NCBI RefSeq assembly: GCF_000518985.1
Contig: NZ_JAEQ01000001.1
Span: 62,001-126,000, forward strand
Reading direction: 5' to 3'
Origin: Chelativorans sp. J32
GTDB taxonomy: Bacteria; Pseudomonadota; Alphaproteobacteria; Rhizobiales; Rhizobiaceae
Length of the DNA stretch: 64,000 nt
Part shown: positions 63,532 to 64,000 of the stretch, piece after piece
Position numbering within the stretch: the stretch's first letter is position 1
Layout: every line of letters starts with the position of its first letter
The notes under the pieces: model-generated
What the model saw: only the letters and a program-made list of their open reading frames with translations
Told to the model about the DNA's origin: nothing
Database searches by the model: none
Made by a program: the position numbers and the translations under genes

Positions 63532-64000
63532 TTAGTGCGCTGGCGCCAGGGCCGTACGCGGGTCAAGCTTGGAATAGGCAAGATCGACGAGCAGGTTCGT
63601 CACGATCATGACCAGCGCGATCATCATGACGATCATCTGCACGACGGCCAGATCGCGTTGCGCCACGGATTCGACGATGAGGCGCCCCACGCCCGGCCAC
63701 CCGAATACGGTTTCGACGACCGCGCTCGCCGCCACCATGGCTCCCACCAGCAGCGGCGTGATCGTCACGAGGGGAAGCATCGCGTTTGGGATGACGTGAT
63801 GCCAGAAGATCTGCCATTCGCTTACCCCACGCGCACGGGCCGAGGTCACGCAGGTGAGCTTGAGCGCATCCAGGATCGCTGAGCGGACGAAACGGGTGAA
63901 GATCGCCGCCTTGGAGATGCCGATCGTCAGCACCGGCATGATCAGGTGTGCGGCGGTACCGATGCCATTGGAAGGCAGCAGCCGCAGATTGACGGAAAAC
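63532..64000 (-). CDS. Peptide/nickel-type ABC transporter permease, DppB-like (partial)
   Basis: The C-terminal 156 codons or so of a DppB/OppB-type permease, cut by the end of the window (open frame to base 64000). Visible are the RLLPSNGIGTAAHLIMPVL segment, the EAA loop SARARGVSEWQIFWHHVIPNAMLP and the last hydrophobic helices ending LVDLAYSKLDPRTALAPAH. It partners the DppC-like protein. Linked by position to the racemase-family gene across a shared terminator, so co-regulation is not certain. Confidence 0.92.
   Translation of the reverse strand, partial: FSVNLRLLPSNGIGTAAHLIMPVLTIGISKAAIFTRFVRSAILDALKLTCVTSARARGVSEWQIFWHHVIPNAMLPLVTITPLLVGAMVAASAVVETVFGWPGVGRLIVESVAQRDLAVVQMIVMMIALVMIVTNLLVDLAYSKLDPRTALAPAH

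Noticed and set aside
1-64000. CRISPR arrays, insertion sequences or prophage genes
   Set aside because: No regularly spaced repeats, transposase or phage-like reading frames were found on either strand.

Overview
The window is high-GC, densely coded chromosomal DNA. Gene content and order point to an alphaproteobacterium of the order Hyphomicrobiales (Rhizobiales), most like Mesorhizobium/Chelativorans-type Phyllobacteriaceae. The main reasons are the conserved run miaB-phoH-ybeY-corC-(XRE)-metK-trmB-rimP-nusA-ylxR-infB-rbfA-truB-rpsO-pnp, the fabIBA/irr divergent pair, a Mur-type Fur protein, and rhizobial-style CTTGAA-N17-CTATAT promoters. The species is inferred from gene content only. 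I see no transposase, integrase, phage gene or CRISPR array.

Layout. 1-0.6 kb: C-terminal end of metH. 0.6-4.7 kb: a TerC membrane protein behind a structured leader, an ECF sigma/anti-sigma pair, a BI-1/YccA protein and a DUF2076 protein. 4.8-7.5 kb: a minus-strand cluster (two VOC proteins, a cupin and a sigma-like protein, the last two each broken by one base) divergent from a TetR regulator over a near-perfect palindrome. 7.6-8.9 kb: tRNA-Arg(CCG) and two small exported proteins. 9.0-17.8 kb: glcB, a GNAT protein, tsaB, rimI, plsC, miaB, phoH, ybeY and corC. The lnt gene usually found next is absent and replaced by about 0.5 kb of AT-richer non-coding DNA.

18.3-33 kb: XRE regulator, metK, trmB, an unlisted 54-codon gene, then the rimP-to-pnp translation/RNA-decay operon. 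rimP has a strong promoter followed within about 25 bases by a terminator-like hairpin. An HWE sensor kinase sits between truB and rpsO. 33-38 kb: an RsmC-like methyltransferase, fabI-fabB-fabA, irr and an SH3 protein. 38-46 kb: a 2-hydroxyacid dehydrogenase, a CmlA/FloR-like efflux pump with a possible leader-peptide/hairpin attenuator, polA, a probable small RNA divergent from polA, and gnd. 46-52.6 kb: Fur/Mur, a stand-alone Lrp ligand domain, a sugar isomerase/kinase pair, NlpC/P60-MarR-leucyl aminopeptidase and a TPR lipoprotein.

52.7-56.7 kb: a complete polyamine-type ABC transporter. 56.7-58.3 kb: tRNA-Leu(CAG), an SH3 protein with an Arg/Asp-rich tail, and an RlpA-like protein. 58.4-64 kb: an accessory catabolic region with a hydroxypyruvate-isomerase-like protein, a LysR regulator, an RraA-type aldolase, a ModA-like binding protein without a signal peptide, an Asp/Glu racemase-family protein, and a Dpp-type peptide ABC transporter that runs off the window. 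This last cluster is the best candidate for an undescribed pathway. The polA-linked RNA, the efflux-pump leader and the rimP control region are the most interesting regulatory signals.
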